A stretch of 64,000 bases of DNA. It comes from Pseudobutyrivibrio sp. (GTDB lineage: Bacteria > Bacillota > Clostridia > Lachnospirales > Lachnospiraceae). The notes beneath the pieces were generated by a model. The model had not been told where the DNA came from. It saw only the letters and a list, made by a program, of their open reading frames with translations, and searched no databases. Numbering within the stretch: the stretch's first letter is position 1; each line of letters opens with the position of its first letter. The stretch spans positions 1-64,000 of the forward strand of contig JAILGH010000038.1 in the NCBI GenBank assembly GCA_024697025.1. Reading direction: 5' to 3'. Made by a program: the position numbers and the translations under genes. This document shows, in pieces, positions 17,934 to 27,264 of the stretch.

Positions 17934-18953
17934 CTACTCCTGCTCCTTTAGATTTTTGTCAAATGGTAATCGGGCAAACACGGTGAAACCATCATTTGTA
18001 TAAAAATATGCATCGCCCCCAATTGAGGTTGCCCTCGTTTTAATATTTCTAAGACCTATGCCCTCGAAGCCGTCAGCTGCAATCATAGTTTTGGCCTCCT
18101 CGGACAGGGTACCGTTATCATGGACGGATAGTGTGCAAAATCTGTAGTTTTTATGGAGAATAACAGAAACCATATTCCCATTAGAGTGCTTGATAATGTT
18201 GGTAACAGCTTCCTTGAGAATTCCGATAAGTGTAAGCTTAATATTCTTTGGAATATTTTCTTCTAAATCTAGTTCCGTATTTACGGTAAAGTTTTTAAGT
18301 TCCCCGATGATTTCTTCAAAATTCTTGTTAAGGTCTATGGAATCATCATGAAGATTGTGTACTGAAGAGCGCATCTTTTCCATGGATTCATCTAGAGTGT
18401 CCGAAAGAATCTTAAGTTTTGGTGCTATAGCTTCATCCTTGTTGACTGTTGTGATGGCACCAAGGAGAAGAATAGCCCTAGACAATAGATGACCTACATT
18501 ATCGTGGATTTCTCTGGCTATACGGTTACGCTCTGCCAAGGTCGCTAGGTGAACTTGTTGATCCTGCTCCTTAAGAAGCTGTCTGTTTTTACCTTTTAAT
18601 ATGTATTCCAACTCTTTACTATCATCTCTGGTTTTTATTAAGCCATCCTTGTAGGAGGCCATCTTGCTATACAGATAAGAGGCACAGCCAGCAAAGGCAG
18701 CCAGAACCAAAAGAATTATTTCAAACACGATGACGTTAGTCGGCTTTGTTATAAGGATAAAAATAAATGATGCTACAAATGGAAGAATAGTAAAAAGATG
18801 GTAAAGGATTCTATTTTTAACAAGTATGCTGATTTCTAACAAGAATAAAATACAAATAGACATTACAACTGAAGAAGTTGTAATGTCATTTGCATTCACA
18901 AGTGTTATTAATCCGATTGCTGCTATTAAGCGAATTACAATGTCAGACAGCAT
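17934..18953 (-). CDS. Sensor histidine kinase (HisKA_3 type)
   Basis: 339 residues. Several N-terminal membrane segments occupy about 1-95. A coiled linker leads to the HisKA_3 dimerisation helix with the phospho-accepting His150 in REIHDNVGHLL. The HATPase domain has the N-box EAVTNIIKHSNG and a G-box GFEGIGLRN. There is almost no extracellular loop, as in intramembrane-sensing kinases that watch an associated transporter. Its start overlaps the preceding permease gene by 11 bases. The stimulus is unknown; peptide antibiotic or envelope stress is the usual theme. Confidence 0.88.
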   Translation of the reverse strand: MLSDIVIRLIAAIGLITLVNANDITTSSVVMSICILFLLEISILVKNRILYHLFTILPFVASFIFILITKPTNVIVFEIILLVLAAFAGCASYLYSKMASYKDGLIKTRDDSKELEYILKGKNRQLLKEQDQQVHLATLAERNRIAREIHDNVGHLLSRAILLLGAITTVNKDEAIAPKLKILSDTLDESMEKMRSSVHNLHDDSIDLNKNFEEIIGELKNFTVNTELDLEENIPKNIKLTLIGILKEAVTNIIKHSNGNMVSVILHKNYRFCTLSVHDNGTLSEEAKTMIAADGFEGIGLRNIKTRATSIGGDAYFYTNDGFTVFARLPFDKNLKEQE

Positions 18954-20106
18954 ACTGCTCCTTTTTTCTAGAGATTATCATTCCTAGCGCAAAGAATATT
19001 AATGCAAATAGTATTTCGATTGATATTTTGGTCGCGAAGGTGGTTCCCCATATCTGACCTAGTGGGGTATCGTTTATGTAATGTACAGCTGAAACATACC
19101 AGTAAAGTGGTAGGAATTGAGCTGCTTTTAACACTGATGCAGACATCAAGTCGGTGCTTACGAAGACTCCGCATAAAAAGCACATTGAAAGAGTCAGCAT
19201 GTTGGATAGCATAGCTATAATATTTTCACTTGAGGTAATTGAAGTGATAAAGTATGCCATGCCAATTCCTATAAGCATTAATGCAAAAGTGTTAATGATA
19301 TAGTAAATACTCTTGTCTGATGAATAGTTAAATCCCAAGATATGGACAGCTACTATGCAAAGCAAAGTTAAAATTATTCCTAATAATAAAACTGAAGTAA
19401 TAATTGCAGTGTTCCTTTTTTGGAATGACATTCCACTAACGGAAATACGGTTTTTAACATCTGGATTCTTCATAAATAGAAGAGCACTGCTGATACAGGT
19501 ACAAAGAATCATCATTAGGCTGTATGCATTAAATGTGTACATTCCAGAAAAGAAGGAGAAGTGGTCCTCTTCAGTGGATGATTGTACCAAAGCTTTGGTT
19601 TCTTCAAGCTTTATCATTTGCTTGTTGGTTAAATCTATGGCTTCTTGTTCAGAATAACCACACTCTAAATATATCACAACATCCTTTAGGTAGTCATCAA
19701 TCTTCTGTGTTAAAAGATATTCAGAAGTAGATGCTCCGGCTGAAATGTATTCAAGTGCATTTTCTGCATCCCCATTAGAAAGCTTTTCAGAGAAATCTTC
19801 AGGGATGATGACGGCATAATTATAAATGCCAAACCTGGTATTTTCATTAATGTCTTCCAAAGAATCAGTCCGTGGATTGACAACCTTTTGAGTTTCTTTA
19901 AGATAATCAACTAGGCCATTGCTAAGGGCGGATTCATCGTTGTTGATAATGGCAACAGACACCTTTGATTCCTTAAACATAGTTTCATTGGTTGTTGCAA
20001 TTGTCTTTGCAGAAAGATTCCCGAAAAAAGTAAATATTGCAAAGTAAAGGATAAGGTTTCCAAATGTACTTTTTATTGATTTAAAAACAGCTTTAAAGAC
20101 TGACAT
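18943..20106 (-). CDS. ABC-2 type transporter permease
   Basis: 387 residues. One N-terminal span is followed by an extracellular domain of about 150 residues (KESKVSVAIINNDES near its start), then five C-terminal spans from about residue 190. This is the ABC2_membrane_3/YhgE-like layout. It overlaps the upstream permease gene by 14 bases. It is probably the second half of a heterodimeric exporter with the 20093-21238 product and the ATPase at 21238-22179. Confidence 0.82.
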   Translation of the reverse strand: MSVFKAVFKSIKSTFGNLILYFAIFTFFGNLSAKTIATTNETMFKESKVSVAIINNDESALSNGLVDYLKETQKVVNPRTDSLEDINENTRFGIYNYAVIIPEDFSEKLSNGDAENALEYISAGASTSEYLLTQKIDDYLKDVVIYLECGYSEQEAIDLTNKQMIKLEETKALVQSSTEEDHFSFFSGMYTFNAYSLMMILCTCISSALLFMKNPDVKNRISVSGMSFQKRNTAIITSVLLLGIILTLLCIVAVHILGFNYSSDKSIYYIINTFALMLIGIGMAYFITSITSSENIIAMLSNMLTLSMCFLCGVFVSTDLMSASVLKAAQFLPLYWYVSAVHYINDTPLGQIWGTTFATKISIEILFALIFFALGMIISRKKEQYAV

Positions 20107-21238
20107 ATTTCCTCCTCCTTAGACAGATGCTACTGATAAATAGACATCCTACAATCATTGATAGCATTATAATTATGTTTTGAATATAGGTATCTGTCCT
20201 GCCGTAAGTGGCTCTTATAAATAACGAATCAGTTATCAATGCCGCTGGGTTAATCTTGTTGATGATTGGGCATTTGTATTGAATTAACTGCTTAATCTGA
20301 TCCCACATAAGACCGCTGAAAAACGAGCAAGTCATTGAAAATAAAAGTGGTACTACTACGTGGTACTTTGGGTTTGGAAGCAGAGAACCTATTAAAGTGC
20401 CTGCGGCTATACCAATTCCACTTCCAATAGTTGTAATTAAAATTGTTTCCCCAAGTGGAATGCCAATATTAATATTTAAAACGTACTGTATGTAGATAAC
20501 AACGATTGCGTTTGAAACAGATTGAATAAGCATTCCGGCTAAAGTACCTGCTGCTACCGCAACTAGCTTGTTGGCTGGCGCACACTCAAAACGCTTTCCG
20601 CCTTCTGAGATGTTTGCACAAATTCCATTTAGCATTGATGTGCTAATCCAAGAACTAAAAAGTGATGACATAGCAATCAGAGCAAAGAAGTACTGCAGAT
20701 AGCGTGAAGTATTGTTGCCAAAGTTGTGTTCCTTCATCAAATTTAAATCTTTGGACTGCAGCTTTATGGCTTGCTCAATTTTCTCTGGATGATTGGTTGT
20801 GATTTCTTCTAATTGAAATTTCGCATTCTCATAGGCTCTAACAATCTGGTTTAAGGTGGTGGAAGCTAAGCCGTTTTCCTTAATAACAGTGTTGATTTTG
20901 TCACCATTTTCTAGGTAGAAGCCGGAGATTTTTTTATCATCCATGGCTTTTGATGCGCTCTTTTCATCCTTAAAAGATTGAACATTCAATACTTGGATAT
21001 GCTCATCGGTTTCCTTTGAAAGTTCCTCAAGTAATTCTGAGAAAGGAGAATCCTGAGAGTTCGTATTTACGTATCCTACATCGATTGTTTTAAAGGTGTC
21101 AGGATCTTCTTTGATGAGATTTCCAAAGCCTACATAAAAGGCTGTTGCGAGTACAAGCGGAAACAAAAAGTTCCATCCTACGATTGAGCGCATTCTCGTT
21201 AATTCTTTTATTTTATAAAGAAAAATACGTACAAACAT
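20093..21238 (-). CDS. ABC-2 type transporter permease
   Basis: 381 residues with the same plan: one N-terminal span, a large external segment of about 140 residues, then a block of about five spans (ALIAMSSLFSSW onward), ending in basic residues. Its ATG shares a base with the stop of the ATPase gene, which suggests coupled translation. It pairs with the next permease. The substrate is unknown. Confidence 0.82.
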   Translation of the reverse strand: MFVRIFLYKIKELTRMRSIVGWNFLFPLVLATAFYVGFGNLIKEDPDTFKTIDVGYVNTNSQDSPFSELLEELSKETDEHIQVLNVQSFKDEKSASKAMDDKKISGFYLENGDKINTVIKENGLASTTLNQIVRAYENAKFQLEEITTNHPEKIEQAIKLQSKDLNLMKEHNFGNNTSRYLQYFFALIAMSSLFSSWISTSMLNGICANISEGGKRFECAPANKLVAVAAGTLAGMLIQSVSNAIVVIYIQYVLNINIGIPLGETILITTIGSGIGIAAGTLIGSLLPNPKYHVVVPLLFSMTCSFFSGLMWDQIKQLIQYKCPIINKINPAALITDSLFIRATYGRTDTYIQNIIIMLSMIVGCLFISSICLRRRKYVSL

Positions 21239-22179
21239 TAGTCTCTAAGCTCCTTTCCAGTGATTTCAAGGAATACATCATTTAAGGTTGGCAGTTCGGT
21301 GGTTACATGGCCAAATGGAATGTTTTTATCTGATAAGTAGCTAAGCACATGAACAAGATTATGTTCGCCACCATCACACTTGATAACCACGTCATTGCCA
21401 TCTTCTAAAACCTTATATACATGGTTGATTTCCTTAAGGTCAGCGATGATTTCTGGCGACTTATTAGGTAAACCAATGCGGATTGTCTCTCTGTTAATAA
21501 GTGAAGACTTAAGTTCTGAAGAGGTACCGCTTGCCACGTTCTTGCCGTGATCCATAATTACAACTCTAGTACAAAGTTCCTCGACTTCCTCCATATAGTG
21601 AGAGGTGTAAACGATTGTGGCACCATCACGGTTCATCTTTTTGATCCCCTCTAAAATTGCGTTTCTACTTTGAGGGTCTACTGCAACTGTAGGTTCATCA
21701 AAAAGGATAAGCTTTGGCTTGTGAGCTATGCCGCAGGCGATGTTAAGTCTTCTAAGTAAACCGCCGGAAAGCTTCTTTGGCTTGTATTTCTTGTAATCTG
21801 TAAGACCGGTAAATTCTAACGCTTCTTCTACATATTTCTTTCTTAGATTTTTATCTTTAATGTAAAGGCCGCAGAAGAAATCTACGTTTTCATACACATT
21901 CAATGTATCGATAACAGCCACATTTTGCATTACTACGCCAATTTGACTTTTAATATCGTAGGCATCTGGCGCCATTGGCTTGCCGAAGATTTGAATATCG
22001 CCTCTGTCATATTTGAGAAGAGATAGTAGGCAGTTGATTGTGGTTGTCTTGCCAGAACCATTTGGTCCAAGGAGGCCAAGTATCTCACCGTTTTTTACCT
22101 CGAGATTAAAATGATCAACTGCTACATTGTCTCCATATCTTTTTACAAGATTGCTAATTGAAATAATGTTATCGCTCAT
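21238..22179 (-). CDS. ABC transporter ATP-binding protein
   Basis: 313 residues. Walker A is GPNGSGKTT at 38-46, with Q-loop VMQN, signature KLSGGLLRRLN, Walker B LILFDEP and a switch His in YTSHYMEE. The C-terminal extension is of the DrrA/CcmA drug-exporter type. It is the first gene of the exporter/two-component operon. AAAGGAG precedes the ATG. It probably drives export or extraction of an antimicrobial or lipid. Confidence 0.92.
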   Translation of the reverse strand: MSDNIISISNLVKRYGDNVAVDHFNLEVKNGEILGLLGPNGSGKTTTINCLLSLLKYDRGDIQIFGKPMAPDAYDIKSQIGVVMQNVAVIDTLNVYENVDFFCGLYIKDKNLRKKYVEEALEFTGLTDYKKYKPKKLSGGLLRRLNIACGIAHKPKLILFDEPTVAVDPQSRNAILEGIKKMNRDGATIVYTSHYMEEVEELCTRVVIMDHGKNVASGTSSELKSSLINRETIRIGLPNKSPEIIADLKEINHVYKVLEDGNDVVIKCDGGEHNLVHVLSYLSDKNIPFGHVTTELPTLNDVFLEITGKELRD

Positions 22180-22474
22180 GTTTTTCTCCTTTATATCTTT
22201 TTAAAATGATTTTGATTTTTCGGTAGAAATTTGTTTTGGATTTCTGTGATTTAAAATTTCTTAATCTCTGTTCTGATATCATAATATTATTTCTAGAATC
22301 CATTAAACAGTGAATGCTGTCATAATCGGACATGACAAATGTCACTCTATAAATGTGATTTTTTTCCAAAGATTCTGTGAAATTGTGTATTAATCCATAA
22401 AAATATTATAAAATAGAAGAACTACATTATGGGGGGAGTTTGTGCTTTTTTACGAAAATCGTGGAGGAGGCCAA
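22180..22474. promoter_or_regulatory. Divergent control region with dyad TGACA-AA-TGTCA
   Basis: This 295-base region separates the exporter operon (minus) from the surface-protein gene (plus). At 22333-22344 is the perfect dyad TGACAAATGTCA, a size suited to a LuxR-family dimer, so it is a candidate site for the response regulator of the same operon. A/T-rich -10-like sequences occur towards both genes, such as TATTATAAAAT near 22401-22416 for the plus strand. Nothing in the region has convincing coding character. Confidence 0.4.
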
Positions 22475-24898
22475 ATGAGAAAGAGAAGGATGATGCAGGC
22501 GGCATCTATTGGTATTACGCTTTTTGTTATTTTTGCAGCGGCCAATATGAATGTACGTGCCGATGGGGAAAATGGTTATTGGGAAATTACATCAGCAACA
22601 CTTTTGGCAGCTGATGCGCAGTATGCTGAGCAAAATGTGACTGTGGGGGATGATTTTGATGATTCTATTCATATCCCTACAAGTATTGGAATTACAGCTA
22701 ATTATATAATTGATGACAACGGCGCTGCTGACCCACAAAATGGCGATGAAGGTCATGAACCCGGTGGCCAGGGGCAAAACGACGAGGGTCAAGATTTAGG
22801 TGGTCAAGGTCAGAACGGTGATGATAATCAAGGCCAGGGCGACGAAGGTCAGAACAATGAAGGAAACCAGGGTGAGCCTGAGGCAGGTGAAGACCAAGGA
22901 GAAAATCCTGGTGGAGACGAAGGTCAAGGCCAGAATGGTGATGATAATCAAAGTGGCGAACCGGGTAATGGAGATGCTTTCATAAACTTATTTAACGTCA
23001 CGATGGTAGCACAGGCTGAGGAGGTGCAGGAGGCTCCTGAGTTTGCGCAGGTTACTTGGAAGACCGAAGCCGATGCTACTCCAGAGCAAGTGCTAACTGG
23101 AGGTGGGCAGGAAATATCTGCGCCGGCTGGGCAGTATACTTTCTATCCAGTATTTACAAATGAAGACTATCGGTGGGCAGAGAATGCGACGAAGCCTACA
23201 ATAATCATAAATGTCAGCAGTCCAGCACCACCACATGAACATAGCTATAGTTTCCCTAATCCTAGTGGATTTACCGGGGATAGTGTGACTGTATCAAGTA
23301 CTTGTGATGATTCCTGTGAATATCATGGTAAGTCTGCAACTATAACATTGACAGCAGCCGGCGGAGAATATACAGGAAGCCCATTTAGTGCGGACGTGTC
23401 AGGAGTAAATTCTTTTAACAGTACCTTGGGACTTAATGCTACAGCAGGAGATATTACATATACTGACGAGGATGACACTGTCACAACTAATCCGCCTACT
23501 GAACCTGGTGTATATACAGCAAAAGTTGATATTACAATTGGCAGTAGAGTTTATAGCCTGTCCAAGGAATTTACTATTTTGGAAAATGATTCTACGGGAC
23601 AAACTGGTGACGATGAAGGTAATTTGCAGACCAGTCAGCCGGCTCCAGAGCAGCCAGTGCTAGTTTCAAAAACCGCAAGCAGCATCAGAATCCGTGTGGA
23701 AGGCGACAAAGAATATATAATCTGTGAGCGTGGCTATGTGCCAGAGGACTCAGATTGGGACGACTCGGTTAAGCCAGCAGCGGATGATGAATACGAATTT
23801 ACAGGACTATTAGCCAATACTTCATATGATATATATGTACGACTTCGTGGCGACGATTTAGGCGAACCTTCTGAGGCTACTCTTTATACTTTAAAGACAG
23901 AGAAAGCTACAACCGCTATAGCAGAAGATGAAGAGGATGACGAGGAAGAAGAGGAGGAAGAGGAGAAGGAAGTAAAGAAAAAGAAGAATAAAAACAAGAA
24001 TAAAAATAAGAACAAAAATAAAAACAAGAATAAAGACGATGCTGAGGAGGAGTCTCAGGATGAAGAAGATGAGGCAGCTACTGTGACTTCAGGAACAACA
24101 GAAGATGAGACGGCTGCTTCAGTTAATAAGGATAAATCCAAGAAAAATAAAGGAAAAAAGACTGAAACTCAAGCAGAGCAAAAGGAAGATAAAGCGGAGC
24201 AGGAAGAGATAGCTGAGCCAGAGGAAGATGATGCTATCTCAAGCAGTACTACAATTATAATTGGTAAGGGGGAAGTGCGCCTTACAATGGAGCTTGATAA
24301 TTCGTCTAAGATTTCTGCCAAGCTTGTTGACGCTGAGGCAGTGATAATGGCTATTCTTACTGATGAGCAGCTTGCAAAGGTAGAACAGGGTGCAGCAGTT
24401 GACATCATAGTCGAGGCAAAAATGATAGATGAAAGTGCAGTGCCTGAAGCTGATAAGGCGGTAATAGAAGAGGGATTAGAGACCTATAGAAAGGATATTC
24501 CAAATCTTTCTATGGCAAACTACATTGATCTAAGCATTTCCTTTAAGTTTGACGATGGTGACTGGGAACAGATTGAGGCTACCAACACCCCAATTCTCAT
24601 CACTATTACCATCCCGGACAAATACAAGGGTGTTTCCGGAAAGTACTACATTATGCGTGCACACGGCGGCAAGTGTACTTTGCTTAAGGATTCTGATAAC
24701 GATGAGGACACCGTCACAATTGCTACAGGCAGGTTCTCAACCTATGCCCTCATGTACGATAATGAAATACCTGATAAAATAAAAAATGATAAGACTGCAA
24801 GAATATTGGCAGTGTTATTAATTATAGTTGCAGCAGCGTTAATAGGAGAGAGTATTTATTTAATTATCTCCCGAAGCCGGAGAGGACATCATGGGTAA
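22475..24898 (+). CDS. Large secreted or surface low-complexity protein
   Basis: About 807 residues. A signal peptide ends near VRA at 30. About residues 88-167 form a Gly/Asp/Gln/Asn/Glu-rich tract of GQGQN and GDDNQ units. A segment near 275-370 resembles bacterial Ig-like/MBG repeats, and a fibronectin-III-like stretch lies near 395-480. Then come poly-Glu, eight Lys-Asn dipeptides (about 504-519) and a second acidic/lysine tract. A globular region (about 595-765) precedes a C-terminal membrane span and the basic tail SRSRRGHHG. No LPxTG is seen, so anchoring is probably by the span. ATG 22475 follows GGAGGAGG; GTG 22442 is less likely. The function is unknown. Confidence 0.7.
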   Translation: MRKRRMMQAASIGITLFVIFAAANMNVRADGENGYWEITSATLLAADAQYAEQNVTVGDDFDDSIHIPTSIGITANYIIDDNGAADPQNGDEGHEPGGQGQNDEGQDLGGQGQNGDDNQGQGDEGQNNEGNQGEPEAGEDQGENPGGDEGQGQNGDDNQSGEPGNGDAFINLFNVTMVAQAEEVQEAPEFAQVTWKTEADATPEQVLTGGGQEISAPAGQYTFYPVFTNEDYRWAENATKPTIIINVSSPAPPHEHSYSFPNPSGFTGDSVTVSSTCDDSCEYHGKSATITLTAAGGEYTGSPFSADVSGVNSFNSTLGLNATAGDITYTDEDDTVTTNPPTEPGVYTAKVDITIGSRVYSLSKEFTILENDSTGQTGDDEGNLQTSQPAPEQPVLVSKTASSIRIRVEGDKEYIICERGYVPEDSDWDDSVKPAADDEYEFTGLLANTSYDIYVRLRGDDLGEPSEATLYTLKTEKATTAIAEDEEDDEEEEEEEEKEVKKKKNKNKNKNKNKNKNKNKDDAEEESQDEEDEAATVTSGTTEDETAASVNKDKSKKNKGKKTETQAEQKEDKAEQEEIAEPEEDDAISSSTTIIIGKGEVRLTMELDNSSKISAKLVDAEAVIMAILTDEQLAKVEQGAAVDIIVEAKMIDESAVPEADKAVIEEGLETYRKDIPNLSMANYIDLSISFKFDDGDWEQIEATNTPILITITIPDKYKGVSGKYYIMRAHGGKCTLLKDSDNDEDTVTIATGRFSTYALMYDNEIPDKIKNDKTARILAVLLIIVAAALIGESIYLIISRSRRGHHG
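23984..24034 (+). repeat. In-frame Lys-Asn hexanucleotide tract
   Basis: Eight consecutive AAR-AAY codon pairs encode (Lys-Asn)8 inside the surface-protein gene. The near-identical units could vary by replication slippage in steps of six bases, which would keep the frame. Confidence 0.85.
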
Positions 24899-24958
24899 AA
24901 AACATGCTTAAAAACGGCAATATTTGGGATGTGCAACATTGAATTGAAGACTTTTTTG

Positions 24959-24986
24959 GAAGACTCTTTCGGGAGTCTTCTCTTTT
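24959..24986 (+). terminator. Terminator after the surface-protein gene
   Basis: GAAGACTC (24959-24966) pairs with GAGTCTTC (24973-24980) around TTTCGG, followed by TCTTTT, 60 bases past the stop. Confidence 0.82.
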
Positions 24987-25145
24987 ATATGTAAAATATA
25001 AAATTTATTATCACAAACATGAACAACAGTTAAAAAATATAAATATTAGCTAAATGTTATTCAATACATTTTTTTGTTTTCTGCGGTTATAATGTCATAT
25101 GTAAAGCACGTGCTAATTGTTTTATTTTGATATGGAGGATATGTT

Positions 25146-26195
25146 ATGCAGATAAATGAAGTTATTAGAAGATATAGAAAAGAAAAGAAGCTGACACAGG
25201 AAGAAATGGCAAACAAGCTTGGTGTTACAGCTCCTGCAGTGAACAAGTGGGAGAGTGGCGCATCAACGCCTGATATATCACTTTTGGCGCCCATAGCCAG
25301 ATTGCTAGGCATTTCATTGGATGAACTTCTTTCATTCAATGAGACCCTTTCAGAACTTGAAGTTTCAAATATAATAAAAGAGTTACATGGAATGATTGGA
25401 AGGGAAAAGCTATATGTGATTTACCAAAAGATGGTAGATATAGTCAGGGAATATCCCAACGCAGAAAACCTCAAGCTTTCCCTTGCATCTATGTTATTAG
25501 CTCAGACTCTAATACTTGGAGCAAGTGAGAGAGCAAAATATGACGACTGGATTCAAGAGTGCTTAGAAGAGCTTTTAAAGAGCGATACTGAATCTACAAA
25601 GATGAGCGCGGTAGATGCTCTCTATGGTTTTTTCATAAGCAGAGAGAGGTACGAGGATGCTGAGCGCTGCCTAGAATACTATTCAGATGAGAATCCAGAC
25701 AAGAAAAGAAAGCTTGCCTCTATCTATCGAGGAACCAAAAAATTTGATGAGGCGTACAGAGCTCTTGAAGAGTCATTGTATTTAAGTCATCAGAATATGT
25801 CTACACTTATGTATGAATTATACATGGTCGCAATAGAAACAGAGAATTTTGAAAAGGCCAAGACTCTTATTGAGAAGGAAGCAGCTTTGGCAGAGTTGTT
25901 TGAAATGGGATTGTACAGTCAATTGGCAGGAAAAGTACAATTTGCTGTTGACATGAAGGATGGAAAGCAGACACTTGAGCTTCTCGATAAAATGTTATCC
26001 AACTCAGATACAATGATGGATTTTGCAAAATCAAGCTTGTTTGAGCATATGACATTTGCGGAATCTAATCCGGCAGTTTTAAATATGGTAATAAGCAATC
26101 AAATCAAGCAATATTGTGAGGACGACAAGTATCAGTTCATGCGAGAAACTTCAGAATGGGAAGATTTCAAAAAGAAATGGTGCATATCAAATTGA
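25146..26195 (+). CDS. XRE-family HTH regulator with TPR-like C-terminus
   Basis: 349 residues. Residues 1-60 form a Cro/C1-type helix-turn-helix (TQEEMANKLGVTAPAVNKWE). The remaining 280 residues are alpha-helical with tetratricopeptide-like pairs (ESLYLSHQNMSTLMYELYMV; YEDAERCLEYYSDENPDKK). The plan matches many Lachnospiraceae regulators, some related to peptide-sensing RRNPP proteins, but no cognate peptide gene is visible nearby. The gene is alone between a terminator and fmt. GGAGG precedes ATG 25146. Confidence 0.82.
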   Translation: MQINEVIRRYRKEKKLTQEEMANKLGVTAPAVNKWESGASTPDISLLAPIARLLGISLDELLSFNETLSELEVSNIIKELHGMIGREKLYVIYQKMVDIVREYPNAENLKLSLASMLLAQTLILGASERAKYDDWIQECLEELLKSDTESTKMSAVDALYGFFISRERYEDAERCLEYYSDENPDKKRKLASIYRGTKKFDEAYRALEESLYLSHQNMSTLMYELYMVAIETENFEKAKTLIEKEAALAELFEMGLYSQLAGKVQFAVDMKDGKQTLELLDKMLSNSDTMMDFAKSSLFEHMTFAESNPAVLNMVISNQIKQYCEDDKYQFMRETSEWEDFKKKWCISN

Positions 26196-26232
26196 AATTA
26201 GGGCTATTTTTTACAAAAACATAGGAAAATGG

Positions 26233-26274
26233 TAAAATATTGGTGTGAGTGGCAAAGTAACATTTGACACTCAC
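26233..26274 (+). promoter_or_regulatory. Possible fmt promoter with 5' leader hairpin
   Basis: A TAAAAT box at 26233-26238 is followed by the hairpin GTGAGTG/CACTCAC (26245-26251 with 26268-26274), extended by CAAA/TTTG, then ATCATTTTG. It may be a leader hairpin, a weak terminator or an operator before the long fmt operon. Confidence 0.4.
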
Positions 26275-26328
26275 ATCATTTTGTTTGCATCACTTTAGTT
26301 GGTGCGATAATTGAAAGGACTTACATAG

Positions 26329-27264
26329 ATGAAAGTAGTTTTCATGGGCACACCGGATTTTGCGGTGGAGACTTTAAAGGCAATATATGAAGCAGGGCAT
26401 GAGGTTATCCTAGTTGTCAGTCAACCTGACAAGCCAAAGGGTCGCAGTGGCAAGCTTCAAATGACTCCAGTCAAGGAGTGGGCGGTGGAGCACAATCTTC
26501 CAGTTTATCAGCCAGTGAAAATCAGAGCAGAGGAATCAGTTGAATACCTTAAGGGATATGAGGCAGATGTATTTGTGGTTGCTGCCTTTGGTCAGATTTT
26601 ACCAAAAGTTATTCTTGATATGCCTCGACTTGGCTGTGTCAACGTTCACGGTTCATTACTTCCAAAGTATCGTGGCGCTGCACCTATACAGTGGGCCGTC
26701 ATCAACGGCGAGAAGGTGTCAGGTAACACAACAATGCTTATGGGACCAGGACTTGACGATGGAGATATGCTCCTTAAATCTGAGGTTGTTCTTGCAGAGG
26801 ATGAAACTGGCGGTAGTCTGTTTGATAAATTGGCAGTTGACGGTGGAAAGCTTGCTGTCAAAACTATCGAGGCGTTGGAGAGAGGAGAAATTACTCCTGA
26901 GCCACAGGATGAATCTCAGGCCACACACGTTGGCATGATTAAAAAGGAAATGGGACTTATCGATTGGACCAAGCCTGCAGTAGAAATAGAACGACTCATT
27001 CGTGGATTAAATCCATGGCCATCGGCTTTTACTTTTGTGGATGGTAAATCACTTAAGATTTGGAAGGCTGCAGTGGTAGATAAGTCTGGGGATGCAGCCA
27101 AGGTAATTGAGGTTAATAAAAATGGCTTTACTGTAGCCTGCGGTAATCAAGCATTAGAAATACAAGAACTCCAACTGGAGGGCAAGAAACGCATGGCGGC
27201 GGGAGATTTCCTTAGAGGATATCAACTTGAAGTCGGCAAGAGGTTTGTAAATGGCAGGGATTAA
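26329..27264 (+). CDS. fmt: Methionyl-tRNA formyltransferase
   Basis: 311 residues. It formylates initiator Met-tRNA with 10-formyl-tetrahydrofolate. The N-terminal motif MKVVFMGTPDFAVETL, the catalytic-loop region VNVHGSLLPKYRGAAPIQWAV (cut here to its recognisable parts, residues near 103-123) and the C-terminal tRNA-binding OB domain are present. GAAAGGA precedes the start. First gene of the eight-gene housekeeping operon; it overlaps rsmB by 14 bases. Confidence 0.96.
   Translation: MKVVFMGTPDFAVETLKAIYEAGHEVILVVSQPDKPKGRSGKLQMTPVKEWAVEHNLPVYQPVKIRAEESVEYLKGYEADVFVVAAFGQILPKVILDMPRLGCVNVHGSLLPKYRGAAPIQWAVINGEKVSGNTTMLMGPGLDDGDMLLKSEVVLAEDETGGSLFDKLAVDGGKLAVKTIEALERGEITPEPQDESQATHVGMIKKEMGLIDWTKPAVEIERLIRGLNPWPSAFTFVDGKSLKIWKAAVVDKSGDAAKVIEVNKNGFTVACGNQALEIQELQLEGKKRMAAGDFLRGYQLEVGKRFVNGRD

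Noticed and set aside
22169-22369. Minus-strand 66-residue frame before the ABC ATPase gene
   Set aside because: A/T-rich, crosses the ATPase ribosome site and start, and covers the dyad; more likely control DNA.
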